64,000 bases of DNA from assembly GCA_009746045.1 (NCBI GenBank), contig RPFO01000252.1:53660-117659 (forward strand). The letters run 5' to 3'. Made by a program: the position numbers and the translations under genes. Position 1 is the first letter of the stretch; each line of letters starts with the position of its first letter. A model generated the notes under the pieces. That model saw only the letters and a list, made by a program, of their open reading frames with translations, had not been told where the DNA came from and ran no database searches. Shown here one piece after another: positions 11,701 to 24,467 of this stretch. The stretch comes from Mesostigma viride (taxonomy: Eukaryota > Streptophyta > Mesostigmatophyceae > Mesostigmatales > Mesostigmataceae).

Positions 11701-12746
11701 CCACCCACCAACCAAGCCAGTGCCGACCATCTCTGGCCCATCATTATCCTTGCCGCCGCAACATGGCGGTCATGCCGCTGCAAAAACCCTTATCTAGCCG
11801 AGCAAGCAAGCAAGCAACTGGTCTAGTGCCACTAAACAACAACCCACTTACAAATAATCCTTGCCATATCATCAACATCATCATCACCATGATCGCCACC
11901 ATCATCATCACCATGATCGCCACCATCATCATCACCATCATCGCCACCATCATCATCACCATGATCGCCACCATCATCATCACCATCATCGCCACCATCA
12001 TCATCACCATCATCGCCACCACCATGATCGCAACCACCATCATCAACATCATCATCATCATGATCGCCACCATCATCATCACCATTCTTACCGCAGCATG
12101 GCGGTCTTGCCCACGCAGAGGCCGTAGTAGTCCTTGGAGTCGACCAGCCGGAAGTCGCTCTGCTCGATGTAGACGATGCGCGAGAAAGGGACCTGCAGGG
12201 CCAAGGGGCAGGAGGGGTGGCAGATGGCAGAAGAAGCGCAGATGGCAGAAGAGGGACGGCATAGATGGCAAGGTATAGATGCAAGTACAAGGAAGCAAGG
12301 GTTCACACAGTTAAGTACAAGGCATACTAATAGCAGTAGAGTTACACGTGATGTGAAGCATGGTGATGAGTTGGCCGATGTCAACGAGCGGAAAGGAGAG
12401 GCCATGGAAGATAACAACGGCTGTCAACAGGCTGGAGGGATATGCTCATCCTCATCTCGCTGCTTCTGCTAGTGGCATCCCTGCATCAAAACAAGGACTG
12501 CTGAGCGCAGCCAGATCAATATGGGGATGTCGAGCGCATGCAGCGTCTCAGGTGCCAGCCGCACACCTTGTAGACGCCGGCCGACGCGTCCTTGTCAGGT
12601 CGCACGAGCGCCTCCACCTCCTCCACCTGGCCCTCAGGGAAGTTGGTGATGACAACCTGCCAGGGGGTGCGGCAACACATCCATGGCAAGCATACATGAG
12701 CCACCACGGCGTGCACATCAAGATAGGAGCTGGGCTAATCAGGCAA

Positions 12747-12781
<35 letters not shown>

Positions 12782-15700
12782 ATAGGCACGGGAGACGCTG
12801 GTACGACAGGCAAAGGCAGAAGCGGGTCCAAGAACTACATCCACTCCATCTATCGCTTCGAAAAGTAACGACTTCTCAAGTGGCTGGATTATATTTCAAG
12901 TGCCAGGCTTTGTGAGGGCCACTCCCGATCTAAGGGGCTGCGTTGCCCAGTTCAAGTGCCCAACGTGAGGTGAGCGGGGAGGGCGGGGAGGGCAGGGAGG
13001 CGGGGAGGGCGGGGAGGGCGGGGAGGGCGGGGAGGGCGGGGAGGGAGGGGAGGGCGGGAGGGAGGGAGCGGGAGGGCGGGGAGGGCGGGGAGGGCGGGGA
13101 GGGCGGGGAGGGCGGGGGGCGGGGAGGGCGGGGAGGGCGGGGAGGGCGGGGAGGGAGGGGAGGGAGGGCGGAGGGCGGGGAGGGCGGGGAGGGCGGGGAG
13201 GGCGGGGAGGGCGGGGAGGGCGGGGAGGGCGGGGAGGGCGGGGAGGGCGGGGAGGGCGGGGAGGGCGGGGAGGGCGGGGAGGGCGGGGAGGGCGGGGAGG
13301 GCGGGGAGGGCGGGGAGGGCGGGAGGGAGGGAGGGAGGGGAGGGAGGGGAGGGAGGGGAGGGCGGGAGGGCGGGGAGGGCGGGGAGGGCGGGGAGGGCGG
13401 GGAGGGCGGGAGGGCGGGGAGGGCGGGGAGGGCGGGGAGGGAGGGAGGGAGGGCGGGAGGGCGGGGGGGGAGGGGAGGGCGGGGAGGGCGGGGAGGGCGG
13501 GGAGGGCGGGGAGGGCGGGGAGGGCGGGGAGGGCGGGGAGGGGAGGGAGGGGAGCGGGTTGTGCACCGTCATAGTAGACCAGCATACTGGTCACTTTAGA
13601 ACACATTGTTGCAAGTAGTGGCTCACCTTGAGCGGGTTCAACACCATCATTGAGCGGGGCGCCGTGCGGTTGAGGTCGTCGCGCACGAAGTGCTCCAACA
13701 ACGCGTAGCGGATGATGTTCTCGCTGGCACGCGCCACACAGCCACAGAGCATGCGACGAGGCACCAGGCACACAGAGGGAATGGAGGGTTCGACAAATTA
13801 TGATGTTCTCACTAAATGCGACACGGGGTGGACCACCAAGGGCAAGAACTAGTGACAGGGCAAGAGCCAAACAAGTGAATAGAGCACGAAACACACACAA
13901 GGGGGGAACCAAGCAAGCCTACGATTGTGATGAAGGGGTTCGGTTGTGACGATGTCCGCATCCCTGCTTGCCACGGGGTAGGAAGGAACCAAGGCACAGG
14001 GAGCTATCGCCGCACACGGCACGCGCCGAGCACCTGACACACAGAGTGAGCATGGAGCACCCACGGCATGATCCAAGCACAACCACACACGCACAGACAC
14101 ACACACACACACAAACTATACTATAGTGACCACACACACGCACAAACTATACTATAGTGACCACACACACACACACAAACTATACTATAGTGACCACACA
14201 TACACACACACACGCACACACACACACACACAACAAGAGTACACCAGAGACATGTAAGGAGGAAGAGGACAAGGCCCCGGGGAGGAGACGCCAAGAGAAC
14301 GCATCATGTCAATACAGGGTGCCGGCACGGCTTCATTGGCAACGTTTTCGCGATGCACCCCCCAAGGGGATTGCCTCGCGAAGCCGTAGTGGGACAAACT
14401 GCGCTGTACGGAAACAAAGGACTGGGAAACCCGACGCAGACAGGGCAGGAGAGGGGAAGTGGGTGGCAACATGCGCAGAGGAGAAGGGGGGGGGAAGGGG
14501 CACACCAAGGCCCAGGGGGGTGGTAGAGAAGCTGGAGTAGGTGGATAAGGGGGATTGTGGCAAGGAGGCGGGCAGGTGCGAGGTGCAGGGGGGCGGGACC
14601 ACATCACAGTCATGCATACCAGCCCGCCACAACCAGGTGTGCACCATTTCCCATCACGAAACCGAAATGCTCTTATTCCCTCACAGTGACAGGAGGCCCC
14701 CCCCCCCGATCCCCGACCAACCCATTCCCCGTCCAGCCCCAGCCCAGCCCGGTGACTGCACCCACTGTTTCTCCTCCACTTTCTCATTGCGAGTACCAAG
14801 CGTCAGCAGTCGTTTGTGTGTGGCAATGCTGGCCTCTACCACCAAATCATCCCCCACTCACTTACGCATGACTCGCAATCGCGCGTGATTTACACTTAGT
14901 TTGTGAACCCTTGACACGATATTCTCGGTGATGTGCGCTCCCTTTGTTCATCATTGTCACACATTCCCGGCGATGGGCACTCACTTGCGCGTGACGCCCA
15001 GCGAGCGGCAGAATGCGTTGAGCGCCTCGGGGGGGCACCCGCGCCGCCGCAGGCCCGACAGCGTGAGCAGGCGGGGGTCGTCCCACCCGCGCACGTGGTG
15101 GTCCGTCACGAGCTTGTTTAGCTGATGGAAAGATGGAAGGAGAGGGGTAAGGGGACATAATCGTGGATAGGGAACGGGGGGGAGAGGGAGAATGAAGTGG
15201 GCAGCAATACTGTACCTTGAAGGAATATTATACGTGCACAAAGAGGTGATGACACTAGGGAATAGGACCAGGGTGCCAAATATACCTGTTCAAGGCATGT
15301 GACATGTTGTAAAAAAAAAATGCAATAGGCAGGCACTGTTGGTGGGGAGAACATCTATAGAGAGATCGAAAACGTGCTGTCCTCGTGCAGCGGATGGAAG
15401 CACCGAGAGCGCCAGCGCGCCCACAAAGACCAAAGGCCAGCGGAAACTGTGCCTATGCGTACCAAAGGCCCCTGCGTGCAGCTCCTTGACTATAATGGGA
15501 CAACATACGCAGGCTGTGCCGTTACAGCCCCATCGGCTACGATCGCATCAAGCCCAACAAGTCCTGCTGCCTTGTTTTTAGACACTCCCAACATCGCCCC
15601 CCCCCCCCCCCTGCGTCAGCACCCCCACAATTAAACGTTCTGATTCTTTCTGACCTATTACCTCCATTCCCCTTTTGCCCTCGCCCCTCGCGCGACCCCA

Positions 15701-18700
15701 TCACTGCGTCGCGGATCACCCACATGCTTCCCTTGCGCCACCAGCCCCACAGTGCAGCTTCCTCGCTCACCTTGCGCTTGGAGAGCACGGTGTGCGTGAT
15801 GTTGAGGCGCGAGTACTCCCACACGACGGGCAGGTACAGGTCCAGGCTGTGGATCAGCCAGTAGTAGGACGCACGCCGCGTCTCAAACTCGAGCGTGCAC
15901 AGCTGGGGCAAGGGGTGCGGGGAGGGGGAGATCAGACAAGAGGCAGGGTATTGGGGGAGGGGGGGGGACAGAGATGTAGAAGGGGGTGGGGCGAGCGGGT
16001 GGGCATAAGAGTAGGGTGAGGATGAGGATATGTCAGCATCGTCATGCAGCGGAAGGCGCCATACTTGAAAATTAACCAAGGGCAGAGGATAGAGAATCCA
16101 CGACGAACATTTGAGCATGAGCGCATGAGCAAAGGAGCTCGTATGCATTTACTGACCATCGCACACCCTGCGACTGGTCCACCTCCCTAAGGCTAGCTCC
16201 TGCACCGTGTGTCAACATATTGCCCAGTCCAGCATCGGCCAACATGCCAGATGGGGAGAGCCGATTCCCTGCATCGCTCGGAGGAGATGGGATGCTGTGA
16301 CCGTGTGATGACGGAAGATGATGCTACGTGAGATTTCAACGAGATGGATTGTTACAAAGCATGCAGGGAGATGTTCACCAGCATGCGGGTAGATACTAAC
16401 CAGCATACGACGAGACGGGTGCTCCGCCACCCTGACATAGAGGTGCGGAGTCTCCATCGAGTCAGGTTCCTGTGAGCGAGGCGAATACCACTTCAAGCGA
16501 GGAACCCAACACCCTGAGGGAAGTTGCGTCGTGGAGCTGAATACATTCATAACTATCTCCGTCGTTGCAGTTGATACAGCAAGTCCAGGCACGTGCCGCT
16601 ACGCTCGGGTTCAAACAAGCAGGGCAGGTAGCATGCCTTTCTGTCACTTAGGTGCACACAGATCGCGACGATACTATTATTATTATTATTATTATCATCA
16701 TCATTATTATAATTACCATTATTATGGATTTGATTATGATCGCTATGACTTTAAAATTAGTAAAATTCCTAGTGTTTAACGCACCGAGTGTGTGACGTCT
16801 TCCAGCGCGTCCACAATGCAGTGCGTGTAGTCGTAGCTGGGATAGATACACCACTTGTCCCCCGCCATCGGGTGGGGCACAAACTGCCGCCACGCGCACC
16901 CGAGCAGTGGGGCGGGAACACCGGGATGAGCAAGGGAGCGCAGGGGAAGAAAGAAATGTTCAAATCAGAAGTGGTCGGTGGGAAAAATTCGTCTCTTAAT
17001 GGCTGCGGACATCAAAAGTGGCGGCTAGTTTCCTAACCGAAGCATCGGGAAGCGGATTGATTATGCCAAACTAGTTGAGTATATAGCTAGTAAGTACAAT
17101 TAATTTGAAGGTTGCCTAAGCCGAGGACAGCCTAACTATACGGCTTTCCCACTCAGTGCGACAACAAGTCCTAGCTAGCTGGTAAGCAGGTGCAACATGT
17201 CCTAGCTAGCCATCTTGTTGTGGTAAGCTGGTGGCCAGGGCCACGTATGCACAAGCGAGCGAGCGAGCTACTTTGATGAGTTATGCGATCAAATCCAGCT
17301 GTCCCCACCTCTCACCTTGACCAGTAGTGGCAGGCATCCGGTACGGTACGCGCTAGCAAGCTATTCGCCCGGTTACGTTACGCGATCAGGCCCATCATGC
17401 CCTCGCCAGCCACCATGAACAGTGTCAGCTCGCCACCCACCATGAACAGTGTTAGCTCGCCACCCACCTTGAACAGCACGGCGCCACCCACCTTCGCGCG
17501 GTAGCCACCCACCTTTATGCAACCCGCACGCGCGCCACCCACCTTGGGAAGTGTCAGCGAAGGCGCCACCCACCTTGATGCGGTATGCGATCAGGTCGAG
17601 CATGTTGTAGTTCTCGTTGCGCATGTCCTGCTTCATGCGCAGCGTGGCCGCCCCCTCCGGGACAAGCCCCCGCCGCATGTCGTTGAACAGCCTGAGCGAC
17701 TCCTCCACGGGGCGGTTGCGCCAGGGGCTGTCCATCTTCTTCTCGCGGTACTCCTTGATCTCGTCAGCCGTCTGTGCAAGTGTGTGTGGGTATGAGTGTA
17801 AGCGTGTGGCAGGCGAAAGCAACCACAGGTATACTCGACAGGAGAGTCAGACGGTTACATACTCATAGATCTCATCCAAAGTAGTTGAATTCTGTGATCC
17901 TAATTGCTTCTTTGGACTCACAAGTGGGTAGGGCCGAGGCCAACTAACCAGTTAGTACACACATGCATCAAACGGGCAACGATCCCACCGGAACGGAGGT
18001 GGTAAACTAATAATGGATAGGGAGGCGTGGCTGTATGCAGTAGTCACGCCTGCCGTTTAAAAGGGGTGGGGAAGGCGTGGCCAATGACAGAAGCACCAGG
18101 GATCAAACAAACAACGGGGATCAAACAAACAGGGGAGTCAGGCTGCTGGCGTGTACAAGGCGGTAAAGCCGTACTCCCCTGATCTCGCCCGCCACCGGGC
18201 GGGGGAGAAAGAGGTGGTCTGGGATGGATGGTCGCAAAGGAAACTTTACTACTGACAGCATTAGCAACTCTAATTTTATTCCGGGCACTGGAACTAGTGG
18301 ACACAGCGTGCTGATTCTGGAAACGCTCAACACGTACATGGCTTATCCACTCAATTCTGTGATACAAAACACACCGGCCAAATCATGGAGACATCCACAA
18401 GGAGGCATCACCCACGAGGTGAGATTGATAACAACAAGAGCATGGCGAGAATGTGAGTGGGATTCGTTGCTAGTGCCCACGGCACGTGCTAGCGCCCACG
18501 CGTTCGAATCCCACTAGTGCCCCATTCCGCGGTACCTGGTGGCAGACGTAGGCCTTGTCCCGCTTGATCAGCTCCACGGCCAGGTCGTACAGCTCCTGGA
18601 AGTAGTCGCTCGAGTAGGTGATCTGCGCCGGGAGGGGGGAGGGAACGCAAGCATGGCACAAGATGCGGAAGATGGAATTAACCAAGATTGTGTGCCCATG

Positions 18701-20267
18701 TAGTCGCTCAAGTAGGCAATCTGCGAGGGTGCAAGCGGAGGCACACACGAAACATGCCATGACAGATTATTACTGTACACAAGCCTAGATAGGACTGCGT
18801 GCCTGGGGTTGCCTTGCGAGGCCGTAGTGAGTGTGGATATCGAGGTGTTCAGCGGCGTCATGATGCAGGTAAGCAGTGCACAAGAGACAGAAGACAGCAT
18901 TAACGACGCGTGCCTGTGTGATTTCTCCAGTAAGTAATCTGCTAGGGAGGGAGGGGGGGGCGGGCCAGCAAGCACGATACGTATGGCAGAAAAAATGACG
19001 CAAGAAGGCATTTCTTATTCTATAAAAGGCAAGATAATTCTATGTCAACAACCCGTCCTGCGGCCATGCCCACCTTGCACCACTTCCATCCCAGCCACGC
19101 CACAATCTCCTGGATGTGGTCAATGTACTCCTGCTTCTCCGCCTCCGGGTTCGTGTCGTCGTACCTGGGGGGGTTATAATGTACGCGTGGTATAGTTATA
19201 ATGTATTGGAGGGGACGCACACAGACAGGCATGCATGCAAAGTGTGCAAGAAAGTGTCATGACCGGGTGCAGGTCATGCCCAGCCAGAGTGGCGAACGCA
19301 GGAATGAATGTAATGACCATGCTGTGAAGCCAGCGATGCCACACATACATGCGCATGTCTCATGGGACGCAACAGTACGCCAGCCTGGGGCAGACAGGTA
19401 TAAAGAGTAAGAAAATAAGGCAACAAGCGCATGCTCGCCATCGCAAGCATACGGCATTCCATACGTACCAATCCAGCCCTGCAGCAGGTACTGTAAATCA
19501 TGTTCCCCCTTGCGGCTTTGCCGTGCAGCGCAGCTCGATTGTCTCTCTGACGCACGGGCAACCAGGGACCGCTCCTATTCACCGCTCCTATTCACCGCTC
19601 CTATTCATCGAACGTGCCCACTGGCAACTCTTCATCTTCCCACCGTCACCCTCCAAACCTTCAACTTCCTACAATGTCCTCAGGGTAATTCAGAGAAAGA
19701 TACACCGCAATCGTTCCCCGGGGGTTGGGGTGGGTACAGAAGAGAGCCACGATGACGGAAAAAAGAAGGGTGTTTCCAATCCTATCTTCCCGCCATTCTT
19801 CACGTTTCAAGCAACCTTGAATACCCCCAACGTTGTTTATTCCTGCATTTTAATAATGAGCCTTGATTAAAACCAAAAGTACGGCCAACAATTTATTCAG
19901 CCCCAATTTATCCCGGCTAGAGATTGCATTGCAAAAATCAAGTCTCCGGCAAGGACAATGGCACTCAACAGGCAGCATGACAACCCATGAGCTCAACCTT
20001 TGAACCACGAGCTAAAACTTTGGCACGCCGCCCTCATTCCACGCAAGGTCAGCACCGCCATTAAGTACCGATTCATGATACACCAAGAACTGCCGCCCTA
20101 CATGTTAAGACAGGTAGCGCAATAGTAAGGATGCCATGCTACCTATTCAAAAACTATTCAGAGATATCGGCCCTATTCCGTGATTCGGATATACAGATAG
20201 ATTCACGGCCGCCCACCTGAGGTAGCAGATGCCGCCGCGCTCCTTGGCGTATCCAAAGTCGATGTGC

Positions 20268-20311
<44 letters not shown>

Positions 20312-23300
20312 GGGGAAGCGAGTGACCACCTTGCCGCCCGTGCGCTGTAGGTGGGCGGCGAGCATCTCCTTGGTGTTGGCTGGCCGCATGATGGTGCCGT
20401 CGCTGAAGGGGATGACCGTGTGCACCTGAGGCGGCGGATAGGTTGAGAGAGAGCAGCAGCGGGGTTGTGAATGAATTACCTACAGGTGACTGCCCAAGGG
20501 CAAGGCACACATAATCGCGCGGAGGTGCACTCTGCATATCTCCTATTCGCAGCTTTCCTCCCACGTTTCTATGCTGGGTCGTATATACCACAGATCTCTT
20601 ATACATCAAGGAGACAACCAGATCTCTTACATATTTTGCTCCCCCGATGGTGTGATGTTCTGTGAACGATTCCATGTTGGAACTGCAACCATTGCAGAGA
20701 GAACCAAGCCCATGTCTACGCAAGCAATACTCCTTGATCCCTACATTGCCTGCATGTTCAGTATGGACAAAGGGGGTAATTTTACGAAGAAAAAAAACGA
20801 ATGATCCTCGACAGTTGCTCCCATGACCCGGTAGAGCATACGAATAGCCTGCAAAGGGAGACGGTGCAAGACACTGCCTGGGGACGCACCAAGCAGAGAT
20901 GTACCTCCCTGCCCAGCCATCACCGTTGCTACTGATCTCTAACCAGCAGAAGCGGTTAAGTCAACATGTCTGAAGTTTGCACCCACTGGGCACTCCCAGG
21001 AAGATCCTTGCCTGCAGCTGGGCTGCCCCCCCCCATCCCCCTCTCCAGCAAAAAGAATGCCTGCCTGCATGATGTGAATCGGCCCCATAATGCCGCATGA
21101 CTGAACACAGAAGCACAACAGCCCGCATAGCACAGGCAACGCCCAAAGGGGATTAATAGTCTGGATGTCCCTCCATCAGCGACCCACCTGGTGGTTGTTC
21201 TCTGGAGATGGGAAGAACGAGAAGGGGTCCGCGTCCTCAGCGACTCCCTCCCCTTCGCCAGCAGCAGCCGCAGCATTATCGCCGCCGTCGGCTGTGGCGG
21301 CAGCTGCAGGGGCAGCCTCCTGTAGCACAGAACAAGATAAATTGTAGACGGAACATAGGAAGACCAGCTGTGAGTAACAGCCACTCAGGAGAGCAAGAGC
21401 GGCATTCTTAAGTGCGATTCGGGGTAGCCGAGCAAGCCATATCCCTAATAAACCTACGCCATATCAGTTAGTGCAAATATTGGCCGGAATCCTTAGGCCG
21501 CTCGGCATAAAGGATCCGGACCAATATTTACCCAGCTATAACCGCTCACTGGTAACCTAAGCTTATGCATGTATCCTCTCCACACTCCTCACCACCCCAC
21601 CCCCGCGTGGCCCACCCCCCACCTTGGGCTTCTTCTCCACCTTCTTCTTCTTCTTGGGCTCATCATCCGCCGCCGTGCGCGGGCCCAGCAGCGCCTCGAT
21701 CTGGCGATCCGTCTCCTCCTGCGGGGGAGGGCAGGATATGTGTAGATGACAACGAGGGGTACGGTCATGGGGGCGAAGATGATGGGGTACAGCCATTACC
21801 GCGTTCCGTTGCGATCGACGACTGAAATTCGGTGTCCCACCTTAACGCGATAATGCAACTTAACGCGATAATGCAACTTAACGGTAGAATTAGGCTAGAA
21901 GCCCACCCCCTCCTCTCACGGACTTCTATGTGCATTCAACAGCCCTCGTCAAGCCCGATCCAGCTGCAGCATCAATGAAAGCCGCCCAAAGTCCATTTTC
22001 CAGGCCAGATATTTTCTGAGGAAAACGGGCTGCAATACACGCCGGGTGCAGCCACCCAGCCCGTGCGTGCAATGGATACCACAGATGTGTGTTTTGACCC
22101 TAGAAAGTTTTCACTTTTTGGCGGTCCTTAATTGCCAGCCGGCTTCACGTTTGATTGTGGCGAAAAATGGGAACAGTCGTGAGGGAAGTTTCATTTACTG
22201 CATGCATGCTCTTGGATCCGTAAGTTGTACCGCAGTCCGCAGGCTGCAAAATTGATATTGTAAGGTTGCATGCGCGCTTTTCACTGATGCCAGGAGGCGG
22301 GGAAGCCTGCGAATCCAGTGGAGCTTGCGTACTTTGCCGCCTGAACGTCACAATATAGCGGGTCCGGACGTGGCAAAACGGGGCCTCCTCTGCGGCCAAG
22401 AATGGCCTGACACCAACAAATTCAGTCATTACCGCGTTAAGTTGTGATGGCACCCAGGCTTAAGTTGCAGTCGTCGCCCAAGCTTCGGCGTCGCAACTTA
22501 ATGCGGTAACGCGACCTTAGAAATCGCAACTTAACGCTGTCATGACTGTACAGGAATGGGGAGGGGGGGGGAAGATATGTACACACAGCAGCTGCACATC
22601 CTCTGCCCACAGAGGCGGCACAATCTCCCTCTAAGCCGGTGTCCAGAACGGGCCACTTGTAATGTGTCACAAACTATGCACAACACCTTGACACCGGACG
22701 ATGCTTCTTATACCGTCACCGGCACGCCATCACCATTTGGCCACCCATGCCTGCCCACCACCAACACCAGCAGCAGCAGCATCCCCACCACCTCCTGGCC
22801 ACCTGGCCACCACTTTGGAGTGTAAAGTTAGGGTTTAACCTGGCAACTATCACGCGTTGCAACACCCATCCATTGGTATGGTCAGTCTGCGTAATTTACA
22901 ACCTACTGCGTATCCACCCGCCAAAGTCTACAGCCAACAGCCCCAACTTGACCATGTGTGCGCATGCTCGTCCGCTAATATGCCCATCCCCTAATACTAT
23001 GCCCCATGCCATACAACATGATGCTGCCCACATCCTGCGCCCGCACCTTGATCATCTTGGTGTCAGCCCATGGGTGGATCGTGCGCGCCTCCGCCAGCAG
23101 CTTGCCGACTGGATGACAACCCAACAAGGGAGGAGCGAACAAGCACGGTGGTAGAGAATGCATTCGCATGAGCGTGCCGACTGGACCACAAGGCAACACG
23201 GGCAAAGTGAACAAGCATGGTGGTGGAGAATGCCATTGCATGGGCGTGCCGACTTGACGACAACACAAAGGGCATCGTGGCAGAGAGTGCAATAAAGCAA

Positions 23301-24396
23301 GCTGGCCGATTGGACATGGAACCAGAGAGGGAGGGAACAAGACGATGGAGGTGACACACATGAAAATGGTAGAGGAGCCACAGGGTAGGGTGCCGGTAGG
23401 CAAACCAGTCACGCACCACAGAGGTGCCCGTCTTGACATTACAGCGGCTTGGACTAGATAAGGGATTGACCATGCACAGGAACGCGTGCTGCCTGCAAGG
23501 ACAGTTCCCTCCCATAAACTCATGGCTACATGCAGTGCACGGACAATGCCACCCGAGCCATATCAGGGCTCACTTTTACTGGAACAAAAGGATAACATTC
23601 GGCGAGAAACTGTACCGCAAACTTGTCTACACGGTTAGCGAAAAGGGTCGTCTGCTACCAGCGACCAACGTTGCCTCAACCATTCCACGCCCCCATGGCG
23701 CCAGCTGCATCCACACGCACCTTTCTCCCTACCAACCTGACCCAATTGTAACCACCACCACAACTCGGGTAATCCAAAGTCCCTACAAGCAGTCACCCTT
23801 TCCACTCAAACAATTGCCCTGTTCTCCAGAAACAGTGTCCCAGAAATATCACCCGCCGCCGTCACAGAGCTGGTGCCCATCCTAGGCCACCGCAATAGCC
23901 ACCAGTCTAACCCTCAACGCCGCACGCACGCACCGTTCGCATGGTATCGCTCCTCCAGCAGCATCTCCTTGTTCTTTGCAACGATGCTGGTGACCGCGGC
24001 CGCGACCTGCTCCGCCGTCACAGTGACACCTGGGGGTGGGGGGTGGGGGGGCGGGAGAATGGCATCACAGGGGGGGGAGGGTGAATGGCATCCGTCACCA
24101 TTTCCCACACATGCATCCAACGCGGATGCGCTCCGGATCAGCCACTGAGGCATCATCCATCTGACGTACTGAACCTTCTTCCAGATCGGTGCCTGTATTT
24201 TATCCACCCCCCCGCACACAATTGTATTTTACCCCCATGCCACACACATTTATCAAACCAATTGATGAAATTAAGCTACAGTCTACACATGTGGTGTGCC
24301 CAGGATGCCCGACTACATCGGGCCACATGGTCACCGTCACTGTAACACTTGCCCCCCCCCCCCCCACGCACACACACACACACACGCACACACACA

Positions 24397-24467
<71 letters not shown>

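Noticed and set aside
11832-12290. His- or Asp-rich metal-binding protein candidates
   Set aside because: Frames of an ATC/CAC minisatellite between GlnRS exons 18 and 19.
12896-13912. Pro-rich and Gly/Glu-rich ORFs of about 200-340 residues
   Set aside because: Translation of the GGGGAGGGC array inside a GlnRS intron.
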